From Candidatus Intestinimonas stercoravium (GTDB lineage Bacteria > Bacillota > Clostridia > Oscillospirales > Oscillospiraceae), in the NCBI GenBank assembly GCA_019117605.1, contig DWZK01000042.1:1-61146 (forward strand): a DNA stretch of 61,146 nt, read 5' to 3'. The position numbers and the translations under genes were made by a program. Shown here one piece after another: positions 8,678 through 16,244 of the stretch (its first letter is position 1; every line of letters starts with the position of its first letter). A model generated the notes under the pieces. The model did not search any database. It was not told the origin of the DNA and worked only from the letters and a program-made list of their open reading frames with translations.

Positions 8678-9361
8678 TCACTCATAGGCACTCAGCTTTT
8701 TCTCTCCAACGCTTTGCAGCTTGGTCAGCACGGTGCAGAACATCAAGTATATGAATCCCACCTCCAGGTAGAGGGGCAGGTACTGCCAGGTCCGGGCGGC
8801 GATCCGGGTAGTGGCCATAAACATCTCCGTCACGGTGATGTTGGAGGCCAACGAGGTGTCCTTTACCATGGCGATCAGGGAGTTGGACAGGGACGGGAAC
8901 GCGATGCGCAGGGCCTGGGGCAGCACGATGCGCCGGATGGACTGGCCCCAGGAGAGGCCCGCGCACTCCGCCGCCTCCAGCTGCCCGGCGGGCACCGACT
9001 CCAGCGCCGCCCGGACGGTCTCGGCGCAGTAGGCGCCCTCGTTGATGGAGAAGACGATCACCGCCGTGGGAAACGGGTCGATGAGGATGCCCACATGGGG
9101 CAGGCCGTAAAACACCACGAACAGCTGCACCAGCAGGGGCGTGCCCCGGATGACCCAGATGTAGAGCCGGCACAGTTCCTTCAAAACCGGGATCTTGGCG
9201 AACTGCACCAGGGCCACCGCCACGGCGATCACCATGGCCAGAGAGAAGGAAATGACCGTTAAAGGGATCGTCATGGTCAGCCCGGGCAGCAGGATCTGCC
9301 AGAAGGAATCGGCCAACAGGCTCCATAACTCACTCATATCATTCAGCACACTCTTTTCCAT
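8678..9361 (-). CDS. Polar amino-acid ABC transporter permease
   Basis: This 227-aa membrane permease of the HisM/GlnP type has about five helices. The conserved region YIWVIRGTPLLVQLFVV is followed by the EAA loop ECAGLSWGQSIRRIVLPQAL, which docks the ATPase. The frame runs back to a TTG at 9412. I chose ATG at 9361, which follows aggac and fits the family N-terminus. It is the first gene of the minus-strand operon. A strong promoter lies 77-105 bp upstream. Confidence 0.92.
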   Translation of the reverse strand: MEKSVLNDMSELWSLLADSFWQILLPGLTMTIPLTVISFSLAMVIAVAVALVQFAKIPVLKELCRLYIWVIRGTPLLVQLFVVFYGLPHVGILIDPFPTAVIVFSINEGAYCAETVRAALESVPAGQLEAAECAGLSWGQSIRRIVLPQALRIAFPSLSNSLIAMVKDTSLASNITVTEMFMATTRIAARTWQYLPLYLEVGFIYLMFCTVLTKLQSVGEKKLSAYE

Positions 9362-9437
9362 TCTAGTCCTGTTCAAAGGATCCCACTGTGGGTGAGCAAG
9401 GGACTCTTTCAAACAGGCACTCTAATTTGATGCCTAC

Positions 9438-9466
9438 ATTGTAAAATGGGAAATTTGAAATGTCTA
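9438..9466 (-). promoter_or_regulatory. Candidate sigma-A promoter of the ABC/redox operon
   Basis: On the minus strand TAGACA (9461-9466) and TACAAT (9438-9443) are separated by exactly 17 bp. Each box is one mismatch from consensus. The expected start of transcription is near 9431, about 70 bp before the permease start. Confidence 0.65.
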
Positions 9467-9487
9467 ATGCTTATATTGGATTTAGAG

Positions 9488-9506
9488 AAATACGAATTTT
9501 GTATGA
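9488..9506. promoter_or_regulatory. LysR-type box 1 (ATAC-N7-GTAT)
   Basis: ATAC at 9490-9493 and GTAT at 9501-9504 with 7 bp between give the exact T-N11-A dyad used by many LysR regulators. Its centre is about 66 bp upstream of the predicted minus-strand start, the usual place for a LysR recognition site. A near copy lies 68 bp away. The LysR gene at 10935 is the obvious candidate binder. Confidence 0.6.
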
Positions 9507-9555
9507 TCTTGAGCGTATGAAATAGGTAGGCTGCTTGTGCTTGATCCCGTTATAT

Positions 9556-9574
9556 AAATTCGATTTTTGTATGA
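9556..9574. promoter_or_regulatory. LysR-type box 2 (ATTC-N7-GTAT)
   Basis: This 19-bp sequence matches box 1 at 17 of 19 positions. ATTC is at 9558-9561 and GTAT at 9569-9572. It lies just upstream of a possible plus-strand promoter (TTGAAA at 9583, TATAAG at 9609, long spacing) for the aldo/keto reductase at 9718. That suggests one regulator acts on both directions. Confidence 0.5.
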
Positions 9575-9717
9575 CTGCGGATTTGAAAAAAGCATTTCAC
9601 ATTTCTTGTATAAGGTAGTATGCTTTGATCGAAAACTGCGATGGAAACGGTAGTGGACAGCGCCGGTCCCCATCACACTTGGTCAATATAGATTCGATCT
9701 TGGAACGGAGGCTATGT

Positions 9718-10755
9718 ATGAAGTACACGCGATTGGGCAAATCAGATTTGAATGTATCCCGCATCTGCATGGGGTGCATGGGCTTTGGGGACGCTTCCAA
9801 CGGCCAGCACAGCTGGACCATCGACGAGGAGCATTCCAGAGAGATCATCCGGCGGGGGCTGGAGCTGGGCGTCAACTTCTTCGACACCGCCATCGGCTAT
9901 CAGAGCGGCACCAGCGAGCAGTACCTGGGCCGGGCTCTCCGGGACTTCGCCAGGCGGGATGAGGTGGTGGTGGCCACCAAGTTCCTCCCCCGGACCAACG
10001 AGGAGATCGCCGCCGGCGTGTCCGGACAGGAACACATCCGCCGCCTGTTGGAGAAGAGCCTTCAGAACCTGGGGATGGACCATGTAGACCTGTATATCTA
10101 CCACATGTGGGACTATCAGACGCCCCTCTATGACATCATGGATGGTCTGGACCGGATGGTACAGGAGGGCAAGACCCGGCATATCGGCATCTCCAACTGC
10201 TTTGCCTGGCAGCTGTGCAAGGCAAACGCCCTGGCGGAGCGGGAGGGCTTTGCCAAGTTCGTCTCGGTGCAGAGCCACTACAACCTGATCTTTCGGGAGG
10301 AGGAGCGGGAGATGGCCCCCTTCTGCCGGGAGGAGCACATCGCCATGACGCCCTACAGCTCTCTGGCCGGCGGCCGTCTCTCCAAACACCCCGGCGAGAC
10401 CTCCAAGCGGCTTCAGAAGGACAGCTACGCCCAGCTGAAATACGGCGGTATGGCGGATCAGGATGCTCCCATCATCCAGCGGGTGGCGGAGCTGGCCGGC
10501 CGGCATGGCGTGTCCATGACGGAGATCTCCCTGGCCTGGCTGCTGACCAAGGTGACGGCTCCGGTGGTGGGGGCCACCAAGCTCCACCACATCGAGGGGG
10601 CGGCCAAGGCGGTGGATCTGGAGCTGACGGCGGAGGAGCGCGCCTATCTGGAGGAGCTCTATGTCCCCCATCCTCTTGTGGGCGTGATGGCCCAGAACAC
10701 ACCGGCCGCGGCGAAAGAGAGCCATGTCTGGTCCGCTGGAGATCAGAAGATTTGA
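9718..10755 (+). CDS. Aldo/keto reductase (plus-strand, divergent from the redox operon)
   Basis: This 345-aa oxidoreductase begins MKYTRLGKSDLNVSRICMG. The tetrad is seen as Asp and Tyr in FFDTAIGY, Lys in VVATKFLP and His in LYIYHMW. The cofactor end reads APVVGATKLHHIEGA. It resembles the YajO/YccK-like group rather than the smaller enzyme at 6137. The frame extends upstream to 9625, but ATG at 9718 has a ribosome site (cggagg, 9706-9711) and starts at the family N-terminus. It is followed by a GC-rich hairpin and then the LysR gene. The substrate is unknown. Confidence 0.92.
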   Translation: MKYTRLGKSDLNVSRICMGCMGFGDASNGQHSWTIDEEHSREIIRRGLELGVNFFDTAIGYQSGTSEQYLGRALRDFARRDEVVVATKFLPRTNEEIAAGVSGQEHIRRLLEKSLQNLGMDHVDLYIYHMWDYQTPLYDIMDGLDRMVQEGKTRHIGISNCFAWQLCKANALAEREGFAKFVSVQSHYNLIFREEEREMAPFCREEHIAMTPYSSLAGGRLSKHPGETSKRLQKDSYAQLKYGGMADQDAPIIQRVAELAGRHGVSMTEISLAWLLTKVTAPVVGATKLHHIEGAAKAVDLELTAEERAYLEELYVPHPLVGVMAQNTPAAAKESHVWSAGDQKI

Positions 10756-10762
10756 GCAGGAG

Positions 10763-10793
10763 AGACCGCCGGGGCGGCTGCCCCGGCGGTCTT
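10763..10793 (+). terminator. GC-rich hairpin after the aldo/keto reductase
   Basis: Stem agaccgccggggc / gccccggcggtct with a 4-nt loop begins 8 bp after the stop codon. The T-tract is short (ttct), so termination may be partial. Confidence 0.6.
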
Positions 10794-10882
10794 CTGTGCG
10801 CTGGACGTCTGTCCATTTCAAGGACGCGGGCGCGAGCTCTTTCCAAGAGATCCATAAAATGCATGATATGAGCCGATCCATG

Positions 10883-10911
10883 TTGCCTCTTCTTGCCCCA
10901 TATGCTATCCT
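10883..10911 (+). promoter_or_regulatory. Candidate promoter of the LysR gene
   Basis: TTGCCT (10883-10888), 17 bp, TATCCT (10906-10911). The LysR start codon is 24 bp further on. Confidence 0.55.
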
Positions 10912-10934
10912 GGTATCGAAGGGAGTGACATTCC

Positions 10935-11813
10935 ATGGAGATCCGTGTGCTGAAATACTTCCTGTTAGTCGCCAGGGAGGAGAATATCACGAAAGCCGCC
11001 GAGCTGATGCATCTGACACAACCCACGCTGTCCAGGCAGCTGATGCAGCTGGAGAAGGAGCTGGGGGTCCAGCTGTTTCGCAGGAGCAAGCACCGCATCA
11101 TCCTGACGGAGGAGGGGATGTTGCTCCGCCGGCGGGCAGAGGAGATCGTAGCACTGGCGGAGAAGACGAAAGAAGACCTTCAGCACAGGGAAGAGCAGCT
11201 GACAGGCACCGTCGCGGTAGGGAGCGGGGAACTGCAGAGCTCCCGCTTCTTGTCGCAGCTGCTCACGGCCTTCCAGGAGAAGAATCCACTGGTGCGCTTT
11301 GCCATCTATAGCGGAAACTCCGACAATATCAAAGAGCGCATCGAGCGGGGCCTGCTGGACGTGGGACTTTTACAGGAGCCGGTGGATATCACGAGATACA
11401 GGTTCGTCCGCACACCGGTCCGGGAGCGGTGGGGTGTTTTGGTGAGAGAAGATTCGGTATCAGCCACGAAGCAGAGCGTCAGCCCGGCGGAACTGGCGGA
11501 CATGCCATTGATCCTGCCGGAACGGGAGAGCATACAGAATGAGCTGCTCAACTGGTTCGGCCCCTATGCGGAAGGGCTTCGGATCACGGCCACCGGCAAC
11601 CTGCTCTATAATCTGGCCTCTCTGGCCCGGGCCAGCGGCAGCTGTGTGCTCACACTGGACCTGGAGTGCGACTATGATGGACTGCGGTTCATCCCGCTGT
11701 CTCCTCCGATGGGGTCCGACACAGTGCTGGTGTGGAAAAAAGCACAGACCTTCTCTGCCGCCGCAGCGGCCATGATCGAATTCTCTGAGAAATACATTTC
11801 CGGTATAAAATGA
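10935..11813 (+). CDS. LysR-family transcriptional regulator
   Basis: This 292-aa protein has an N-terminal winged helix-turn-helix. It begins MEIRVLKYFLLVAREENI, and the recognition region includes KAAELMHLTQPTLSRQLMQL. A periplasmic-binding-like effector domain follows from about residue 90. ATG follows aagggagtgac. It sits beyond the aldo/keto reductase, close to the divergent control region at 9438-9620 that carries two LysR-type dyads. Control of the redox operon is therefore the simplest inference. The effector is unknown, possibly an aldehyde, quinone or thiol signal. Confidence 0.93.
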   Translation: MEIRVLKYFLLVAREENITKAAELMHLTQPTLSRQLMQLEKELGVQLFRRSKHRIILTEEGMLLRRRAEEIVALAEKTKEDLQHREEQLTGTVAVGSGELQSSRFLSQLLTAFQEKNPLVRFAIYSGNSDNIKERIERGLLDVGLLQEPVDITRYRFVRTPVRERWGVLVREDSVSATKQSVSPAELADMPLILPERESIQNELLNWFGPYAEGLRITATGNLLYNLASLARASGSCVLTLDLECDYDGLRFIPLSPPMGSDTVLVWKKAQTFSAAAAAMIEFSEKYISGIK

Positions 11814-11855
11814 AATTTACTATAAGTATTAGACATCGTTCCATCACAGGACTAG

Positions 11856-11891
11856 AATATAGGTGTCCCGAGAGGGATACCTATATTTTTT
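11856..11891 (+). terminator. Rho-independent terminator of the LysR gene
   Basis: A 14-bp stem (aatataggtgtccc / gggatacctatatt, one G-T pair) with loop gaga is followed by a run of T. It lies 43 bp after the LysR stop. Confidence 0.85.
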
Positions 11892-11919
11892 ATAGCCGGA
11901 TCTGGAAAGGGGTGATGGA

Positions 11920-12282
11920 ATGACGATCCATGAGGCCAGTGAGCGGTATAACATCCCCCTGGAGGTCCTGCGGGAATATGAGAAGTGGGACCTGTGTGGA
12001 ACAGTGAAAAAGGTCATGGGCGCTTGGCAGTACGACGATACGGATCTGGAGCGCCTGAGCATGATCATGACACTACACGATGTGGGATTCGACGATGCTG
12101 AGATCGAGACCTATATGAAGCTACAGCTGGAGTGGGAGGGCACCGAGACGCAGCGCCTGCGGATGTTGGATCAGAAGCGGGGGCACACATTGGACGAGAT
12201 CCATCTTCGGGAGCGGCAGCTGGAACGGCTGGACTATCTTCGCTACCACATCCGCAAACAGCAGGAAACGAAACAAAGCTGA
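11920..12282 (+). CDS. MerR-family transcriptional regulator
   Basis: This 120-aa protein has a MerR-type DNA-binding start (TIHEASERYNIPLEVLREYE), the wing region (KKVMGAWQYDDTDLERLSMI) and an antiparallel helix (HLRERQLERLDYLRYHIRK). It has no long C-terminal effector domain and no obvious metal-binding cysteines, so its signal is unknown. ATG follows aaaggggtgatgg. It stands alone between a terminator and a broken gene. The next, degraded ORF may once have been its target. Confidence 0.85.
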   Translation: MTIHEASERYNIPLEVLREYEKWDLCGTVKKVMGAWQYDDTDLERLSMIMTLHDVGFDDAEIETYMKLQLEWEGTETQRLRMLDQKRGHTLDEIHLRERQLERLDYLRYHIRKQQETKQS

Positions 12283-12296
12283 CAGGCAGCGTGATG

Positions 12297-12632
12297 GGAT
12301 AGGAGGAGGGCGCTTCAGGAAGAGCCCGGACCAAACTGCACGTTTGAGCCGGCCTGTCCAGCGAAGGCTGGGGACTTGATCCGCTATCTGGGCAGTTCCT
12401 TCGTGACCTACTACGCGCCCGATCCCTGGCGGTCCGCCCGGCTGGGGCACATCGAAGGGGACACCGCCCAGGAATCGAAGAAGATCTTGGGGGGAGATGC
12501 CACGGTCCCCCTGCTCCTGGGATGACACAGATATGGAAGGGACCTGTATCAACTGTTTTTGGGCAGGTCATGCCCGGCTACTTGTTCAAGCCATATGGAA
12601 AAGGCTTCGAGGTCCGCGTCTATGAACGATAG
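12297..12632 (+). pseudogene. Broken small ORF of unknown function
   Basis: One frame (12297-12525) reads AGDLIRYLGSSFVTYYAPD, then GHIEGDTAQESKKILGGDAT, and stops. A one-base shift at about 12522 continues as TQIWKGPVSTVFGQVMPGYL and FKPYGKGFEVRVYER, ending at a natural stop at 12632. Both halves have protein-like composition, and together they look like one domain of about 105 aa. No start codon is available in the first frame, so the 5' end is also lost. I do not recognise the family. Confidence 0.5.
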
Positions 12633-12690
12633 AGGGCATAAAACGAAAGCTCGGGCGGAGGGCCCGGCATGAGAGATCCGCATATAAGAC

Positions 12691-12732
12691 CCCCCGCAGA
12701 TCCAGCGGCCCGCGCCGCTGGACCTGCGGGGG
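12691..12732. terminator. Strong GC-rich hairpin between convergent genes
   Basis: Arms of 19 nt (cccccgcagatccagcggc / gccgctggacctgcggggg) have one mismatch and a 4-nt loop. It lies between the broken ORF (+) and the anti-sigma gene (-). No T-tract is present on the plus strand. On the minus strand only a weak gtctta follows. Confidence 0.55.
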
Positions 12733-12810
12733 AAGGGTGCAGACGATCTTCTTATCCCAGTTTAACACATGGGAGAGGGGGATGTAACAAAAAATGGGAA
12801 GATACCGTAT

Positions 12811-14214
12811 TCAAGGGATGACGATCCAGCCGTCCCGGGAGGTCCCGTCTGGGGAGAAGGGACAGAAGCAGTCCAGTCCCCAGGCGTCCGAAAAGACCTG
12901 GCAGCCGGCGGCCAGGACCCCGTCCCGGAGGGCCGGCGGGGCCTGGAGCGCCACTTCCTGCCCGTCCACCAGGGCGGTACCGGCGCCCACGGTGAGAGAG
13001 ATCGTAGTGTCCCGGTAGGTGCATACGGCGGTCCGGGCATCCTCATCCCAGACGCAGCTGGCCCCCAGCGCCCGGCACAGGGCCTGGACGGACAGACTGT
13101 ATCCGGCGTCCTCCGAGAGCCGGTCCATCAGGGGGAGCCGGAAGGGGAGGAGGCTGGAAGGGACCTCCACGGGATAAGGCTCTCCGCCGTCCAGGGGGTA
13201 GGCCGTGCCGGCGAAGACCACGGCGGAGAGCCGGGAGAGATCCAGGATCCGCTCAAAGCGGTAGAGGCAGGAGCCGGTGCCGTCCTCCCGGTAGAGATAG
13301 GAGGACTGCTGGGCGGCCGTCTGGCCCAGGGTGAGGAAGGTCCCCTCCCTGGTGAGGAAGAAGAGCAGGGGGGACACGTCCTCCGCCGGGTCCGGCCGCC
13401 AGATCTGGGCCCGGCAGCTGAAGGGGCTCAGAGTGACGGTGTCCAGCCGGACCGTCCCGCCCCCGGCGAGATGGAGGCCGGGCATCCCCGGGCCGGCGGC
13501 CCCGATCTCCACCGTGACCGAGGGGGCAGGGGAGAGGGGCACCGTGAGGACGCGGTCCGGCTCCATGCAGGCGAGCCGTACCTTGAGATACCGGTCCCCC
13601 GGACCCAGGGCGGCCAGGATGCGCCAGGTGCGGGAGGTCCCGGTGGCGGCCTCGCCGACCTCCTCGATGTGCATCTCGTGGGACATGAGCGCGCGGATGC
13701 TGCCGGCATCCGGCACACCGATCTGGTCGTCCCCAGAGAGAGGGACATCGGGTCCAGCCACCGGGCAGACGATGAAGGTATCCATGTTGAAGAACGCCTC
13801 TCCTTGGAGGGCTGCGGCGGCCTCCTCTGTCCGGGCGTCCACCCGGACCACCAGGTAGGCGGTCCCGCCGTCAGAGACGGAGCTCTCGACTGCAAAGGAA
13901 AAATACTTGTCAGAGATAGAGAGGCTCTCCCGGTCCACCAGATCCTCCACCGGGGCCGTGTCCCCCCGGAAAAAGGCATCCAGCACGTCCAGATGAGCGG
14001 CCACGCCCAGGGCGGTCCCGGCGAGCGCCACCGCTGCCGCCGCCAGCACGGCGGCGCTCCGGGCCCTGCGCCCCCATATGTTCCGCCGCTCCGGGCCCTC
14101 CTGACTCAGGGCGGCGGCTACCCGGCGGCGCACCGCCCGGTGGTCCAGGGAGGGACAGGGGACGTGCCTGGGCACGGCTGCCCTCCACAATACTGAAAAG
14201 TAGTTTCGCTTCAC
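12811..14214 (-). CDS. Membrane anti-sigma factor with C-terminal copper-amine-oxidase-like stalk domain
   Basis: This 467-aa protein has a short basic cytosolic N-terminus (about 1-50) and one membrane helix (AAVLAAAAVALAGTALGVAA). A large external region follows. Its last 110 residues look like a copper amine oxidase N-terminal type domain (LSVQALCRALGASCVWDED, AGTALVDGQEVALQAPPALR). The GTG start overlaps the stop of the ECF sigma gene (GTGA), the classical layout for a sigma/anti-sigma pair. The first external part resembles DUF4179-type anti-sigma proteins. It probably holds the sigma factor at the membrane until an envelope signal is sensed. I see no zinc-binding anti-sigma motif (HxxxCxxC) in the short N-terminus. 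Confidence 0.75.
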   Translation of the reverse strand: MKRNYFSVLWRAAVPRHVPCPSLDHRAVRRRVAAALSQEGPERRNIWGRRARSAAVLAAAAVALAGTALGVAAHLDVLDAFFRGDTAPVEDLVDRESLSISDKYFSFAVESSVSDGGTAYLVVRVDARTEEAAAALQGEAFFNMDTFIVCPVAGPDVPLSGDDQIGVPDAGSIRALMSHEMHIEEVGEAATGTSRTWRILAALGPGDRYLKVRLACMEPDRVLTVPLSPAPSVTVEIGAAGPGMPGLHLAGGGTVRLDTVTLSPFSCRAQIWRPDPAEDVSPLLFFLTREGTFLTLGQTAAQQSSYLYREDGTGSCLYRFERILDLSRLSAVVFAGTAYPLDGGEPYPVEVPSSLLPFRLPLMDRLSEDAGYSLSVQALCRALGASCVWDEDARTAVCTYRDTTISLTVGAGTALVDGQEVALQAPPALRDGVLAAGCQVFSDAWGLDCFCPFSPDGTSRDGWIVIP

Positions 14215-14762
14215 AGCATATCTCCTCCTTCGGACAGCAGTCTGCGCAGGGCGCGGCGGCCCCGCAGCAGGCGGTTCCGGGCCGTGGAGGGCTTCATGCC
14301 CAGGTCACGGGCCACGTCCTTGAGCTTGTCGCCGTACCAGTAGTGGCGCAGGAAGAGGGTGCGGCCGGGCTCCCCCATGGCCTCCACGGCCTGCCACAGC
14401 CGCTCTGCCCACTCCCGCTGCTCCGCCGCCTCCTGGGGGCCGGGCCCCGGGGCGGGGTCCAGCTCAGAGAGGGGCAGGGGCGCCTGAGACAGGCGGCGGA
14501 GCCGGTCGGTGGCCTTGTTCCGGGCCACGGCGGCCAGCCAGGGCCGGAGGGGAGCGTCCTCCCGCAGATCCTCCCCATGGGCCCATAGGGCCACGAACAC
14601 GTCGGCGGTCACCTCCTCCACATCCTCCGGAGCGGCGGCGCTCCCCAGGGCCCGCCACACGACGGTGCTCACATAGGGGCCGTAGCGCCGGATGGCCTGC
14701 TCCAGGGCAGAGCGGCTGCGGGCCTTCAGCCGGCGGATCAGCTTCTCCTCCTCCAAGGGCAT
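14211..14762 (-). CDS. ECF sigma factor (SigW/RpoE-like)
   Basis: This 183-aa protein has sigma region 2 (SALEQAIRRYGPYVSTVVWR, DVEEVTADVFVALWAH) and region 4 (MGEPGRTLFLRHYWYGDKLK, LGMKPSTARNRLLRGRRALR). It lacks regions 1 and 3, as expected for extracytoplasmic-function sigma factors. The start follows gaggagg. It is translationally coupled to the membrane protein downstream, its likely anti-sigma factor. Target promoters cannot be named from this window. Confidence 0.92.
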   Translation of the reverse strand: MPLEEEKLIRRLKARSRSALEQAIRRYGPYVSTVVWRALGSAAAPEDVEEVTADVFVALWAHGEDLREDAPLRPWLAAVARNKATDRLRRLSQAPLPLSELDPAPGPGPQEAAEQREWAERLWQAVEAMGEPGRTLFLRHYWYGDKLKDVARDLGMKPSTARNRLLRGRRALRRLLSEGGDML

Positions 14763-14840
14763 CTCCTCCTCTCGCTTTCACTGTCCAGGCCTGGATACCA
14801 GGAGATACGCGCCCGGCGGGAAAAGGTCGCGCCCCGGACG

Positions 14841-14871
14841 AAAAAAGTCCCGGCGCGTCGCGCGCCGGGAC
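14841..14871 (-). terminator. Rho-independent terminator after the PBP gene
   Basis: A perfect 11-bp GC stem (gtcccggcgcg / cgcgccgggac, loop tcg) is followed on the minus strand by six T. It lies 15 bp past the PBP stop and separates the PBP transcript from the sigma operon. Confidence 0.9.
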
Positions 14872-14885
14872 AGAGGAGAGGCCGG

Positions 14886-16244
14886 TCAGTATCCATTCAC
14901 CAGGAGGTCGAGCACCCGGGCGGCCACCGTGCCCGCCGTCTGGGCGCCGCTGCCGCCCTCCTCCACCACCACGGCGAAGGCGTAGGGGGCATCCTCGTTC
15001 CGGAGGAAGCCGGCGAACCAGGCGTTGGGGGACTTCCCGCCCCCCACCTCGGCGGTGCCCGACTTGGCGCACAGGTCCATGTTGGGGAAGCGGCTGGAGC
15101 CGTAGGACTCCGTGACGTTCCGGGCCATCATGTCCGCCAGGGTGGCGGCGGTGCCGCTGTCGATGAGAGAGCCGGTCTGGCGGCTGTGGTAGGCGCCGCC
15201 CAGGAGAGAGCTGGCCTTGAGGACCAGCTGGGGGACCGCGGCCCGGCCGCCGTTGGCGATGCCGCCCATATACACCATGAGGGAGAGGGGATCCACCAGG
15301 TCGTTGTACTGCCCCACCCCCGCCCAGCCCAGCTGGGCCTCGGTGGCGCCGGAGAACTGGAAACTGCCCGCCGCCGTCCGAAGGCCGTTCACGCTGTAGG
15401 AGGTGGTGAGCCCCGCCTTCTCCGTCTGCGCCTCCAGGGCCTGGGGCCCCAGCTCCACCGCCAGCTGGGCGAAGACGCCGTTGCAGGAATTGGCGAAGGC
15501 GCCGTAGATATCCATCTCGCCGTGGGCGTGGGGACAGGAGATCGCCTCGCCCCCCACCAGAGTGGAGCCGGTGCAGGTGAAGGTGCGGTCGAAGAGGTCG
15601 GGGATGCCCTCGATGGCGGCGGCCAGGGTCACCGTCTTGAACACAGACCCGGGGACGAAGAGGCCGGAGAGGGCCCTGTTGACGTACACGCCCTCATAGG
15701 CCGGGTCTCCATCCTGTATGTCGGGGGGATCGGCGGGGTCGAAGGCGGGGGCGGAGACCATGCAGAGGATCTCGCCGGTCCGATAGTCGTACACGATCAC
15801 CGCGCCCTTCCGGCCGCCCAGAGCGGTATAGGCCTCGTAGTTGAGCCGGGCGTCGATGGTGAGGTAGAGGTCGCTGCCCTCTCCCGAGGAGGCCCCGGTG
15901 AGCAGGCTGTAGCCGGAGAGCTGGTCGGCGAAGGCCACCAGGGCCCCGGAGCCGATGCGGCCCTGGGGATCCCCCACCGCGTGGAGGGTGGAGGTGCGCA
16001 CGATGGCGTTGTCGTAATAGGCCCGGGAGCCGTCCTCGTCCACCCAGGAGAGCACGTCTCCATCCCGGTCCAGCACCCGGCCCACGGCCAGCTCGCCCCG
16101 GCTGTTGTAGAGGTGCCGGTTGGCGGGGAAGGAGACCCAGTCTCCCCCGTCTTTCACGAAGAGGACCACGAAGACCAGGAGGCCCAGGGTCAGGGCCCCG
16201 GCCAGCAGGAGGCAGAGGAGGGCCCGCCGTTCGATCTTACGCAT
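14886..16244 (-). CDS. Class B penicillin-binding protein (PbpA/FtsI-like transpeptidase)
   Basis: This 452-aa protein has an N-terminal membrane anchor (ALLCLLLAGALTLGLLVFVV), a short dimerisation region (VGRVLDRDGDVLSWVDEDG) and a transpeptidase domain. The active-site motifs are SxxK in VPGSVFKT, SxN in ANSCNGVF and KSGTAE near the end. It cross-links peptidoglycan outside the membrane. The compact size matches the PbpA type that works with a SEDS glycan polymerase. Its gene overlaps the stop of exactly such a polymerase by 8 bp. ATG at 16244 is chosen over the upstream start at 16271 because ggaaaggaggg lies just before it. Confidence 0.93.
   Translation of the reverse strand: MRKIERRALLCLLLAGALTLGLLVFVVLFVKDGGDWVSFPANRHLYNSRGELAVGRVLDRDGDVLSWVDEDGSRAYYDNAIVRTSTLHAVGDPQGRIGSGALVAFADQLSGYSLLTGASSGEGSDLYLTIDARLNYEAYTALGGRKGAVIVYDYRTGEILCMVSAPAFDPADPPDIQDGDPAYEGVYVNRALSGLFVPGSVFKTVTLAAAIEGIPDLFDRTFTCTGSTLVGGEAISCPHAHGEMDIYGAFANSCNGVFAQLAVELGPQALEAQTEKAGLTTSYSVNGLRTAAGSFQFSGATEAQLGWAGVGQYNDLVDPLSLMVYMGGIANGGRAAVPQLVLKASSLLGGAYHSRQTGSLIDSGTAATLADMMARNVTESYGSSRFPNMDLCAKSGTAEVGGGKSPNAWFAGFLRNEDAPYAFAVVVEEGGSGAQTAGTVAARVLDLLVNGY

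Noticed and set aside
9362-9412. Longer permease start at a TTG (9412)
   Set aside because: The extra 17 residues do not fit the family and the ATG at 9361 has an acceptable ribosome site.
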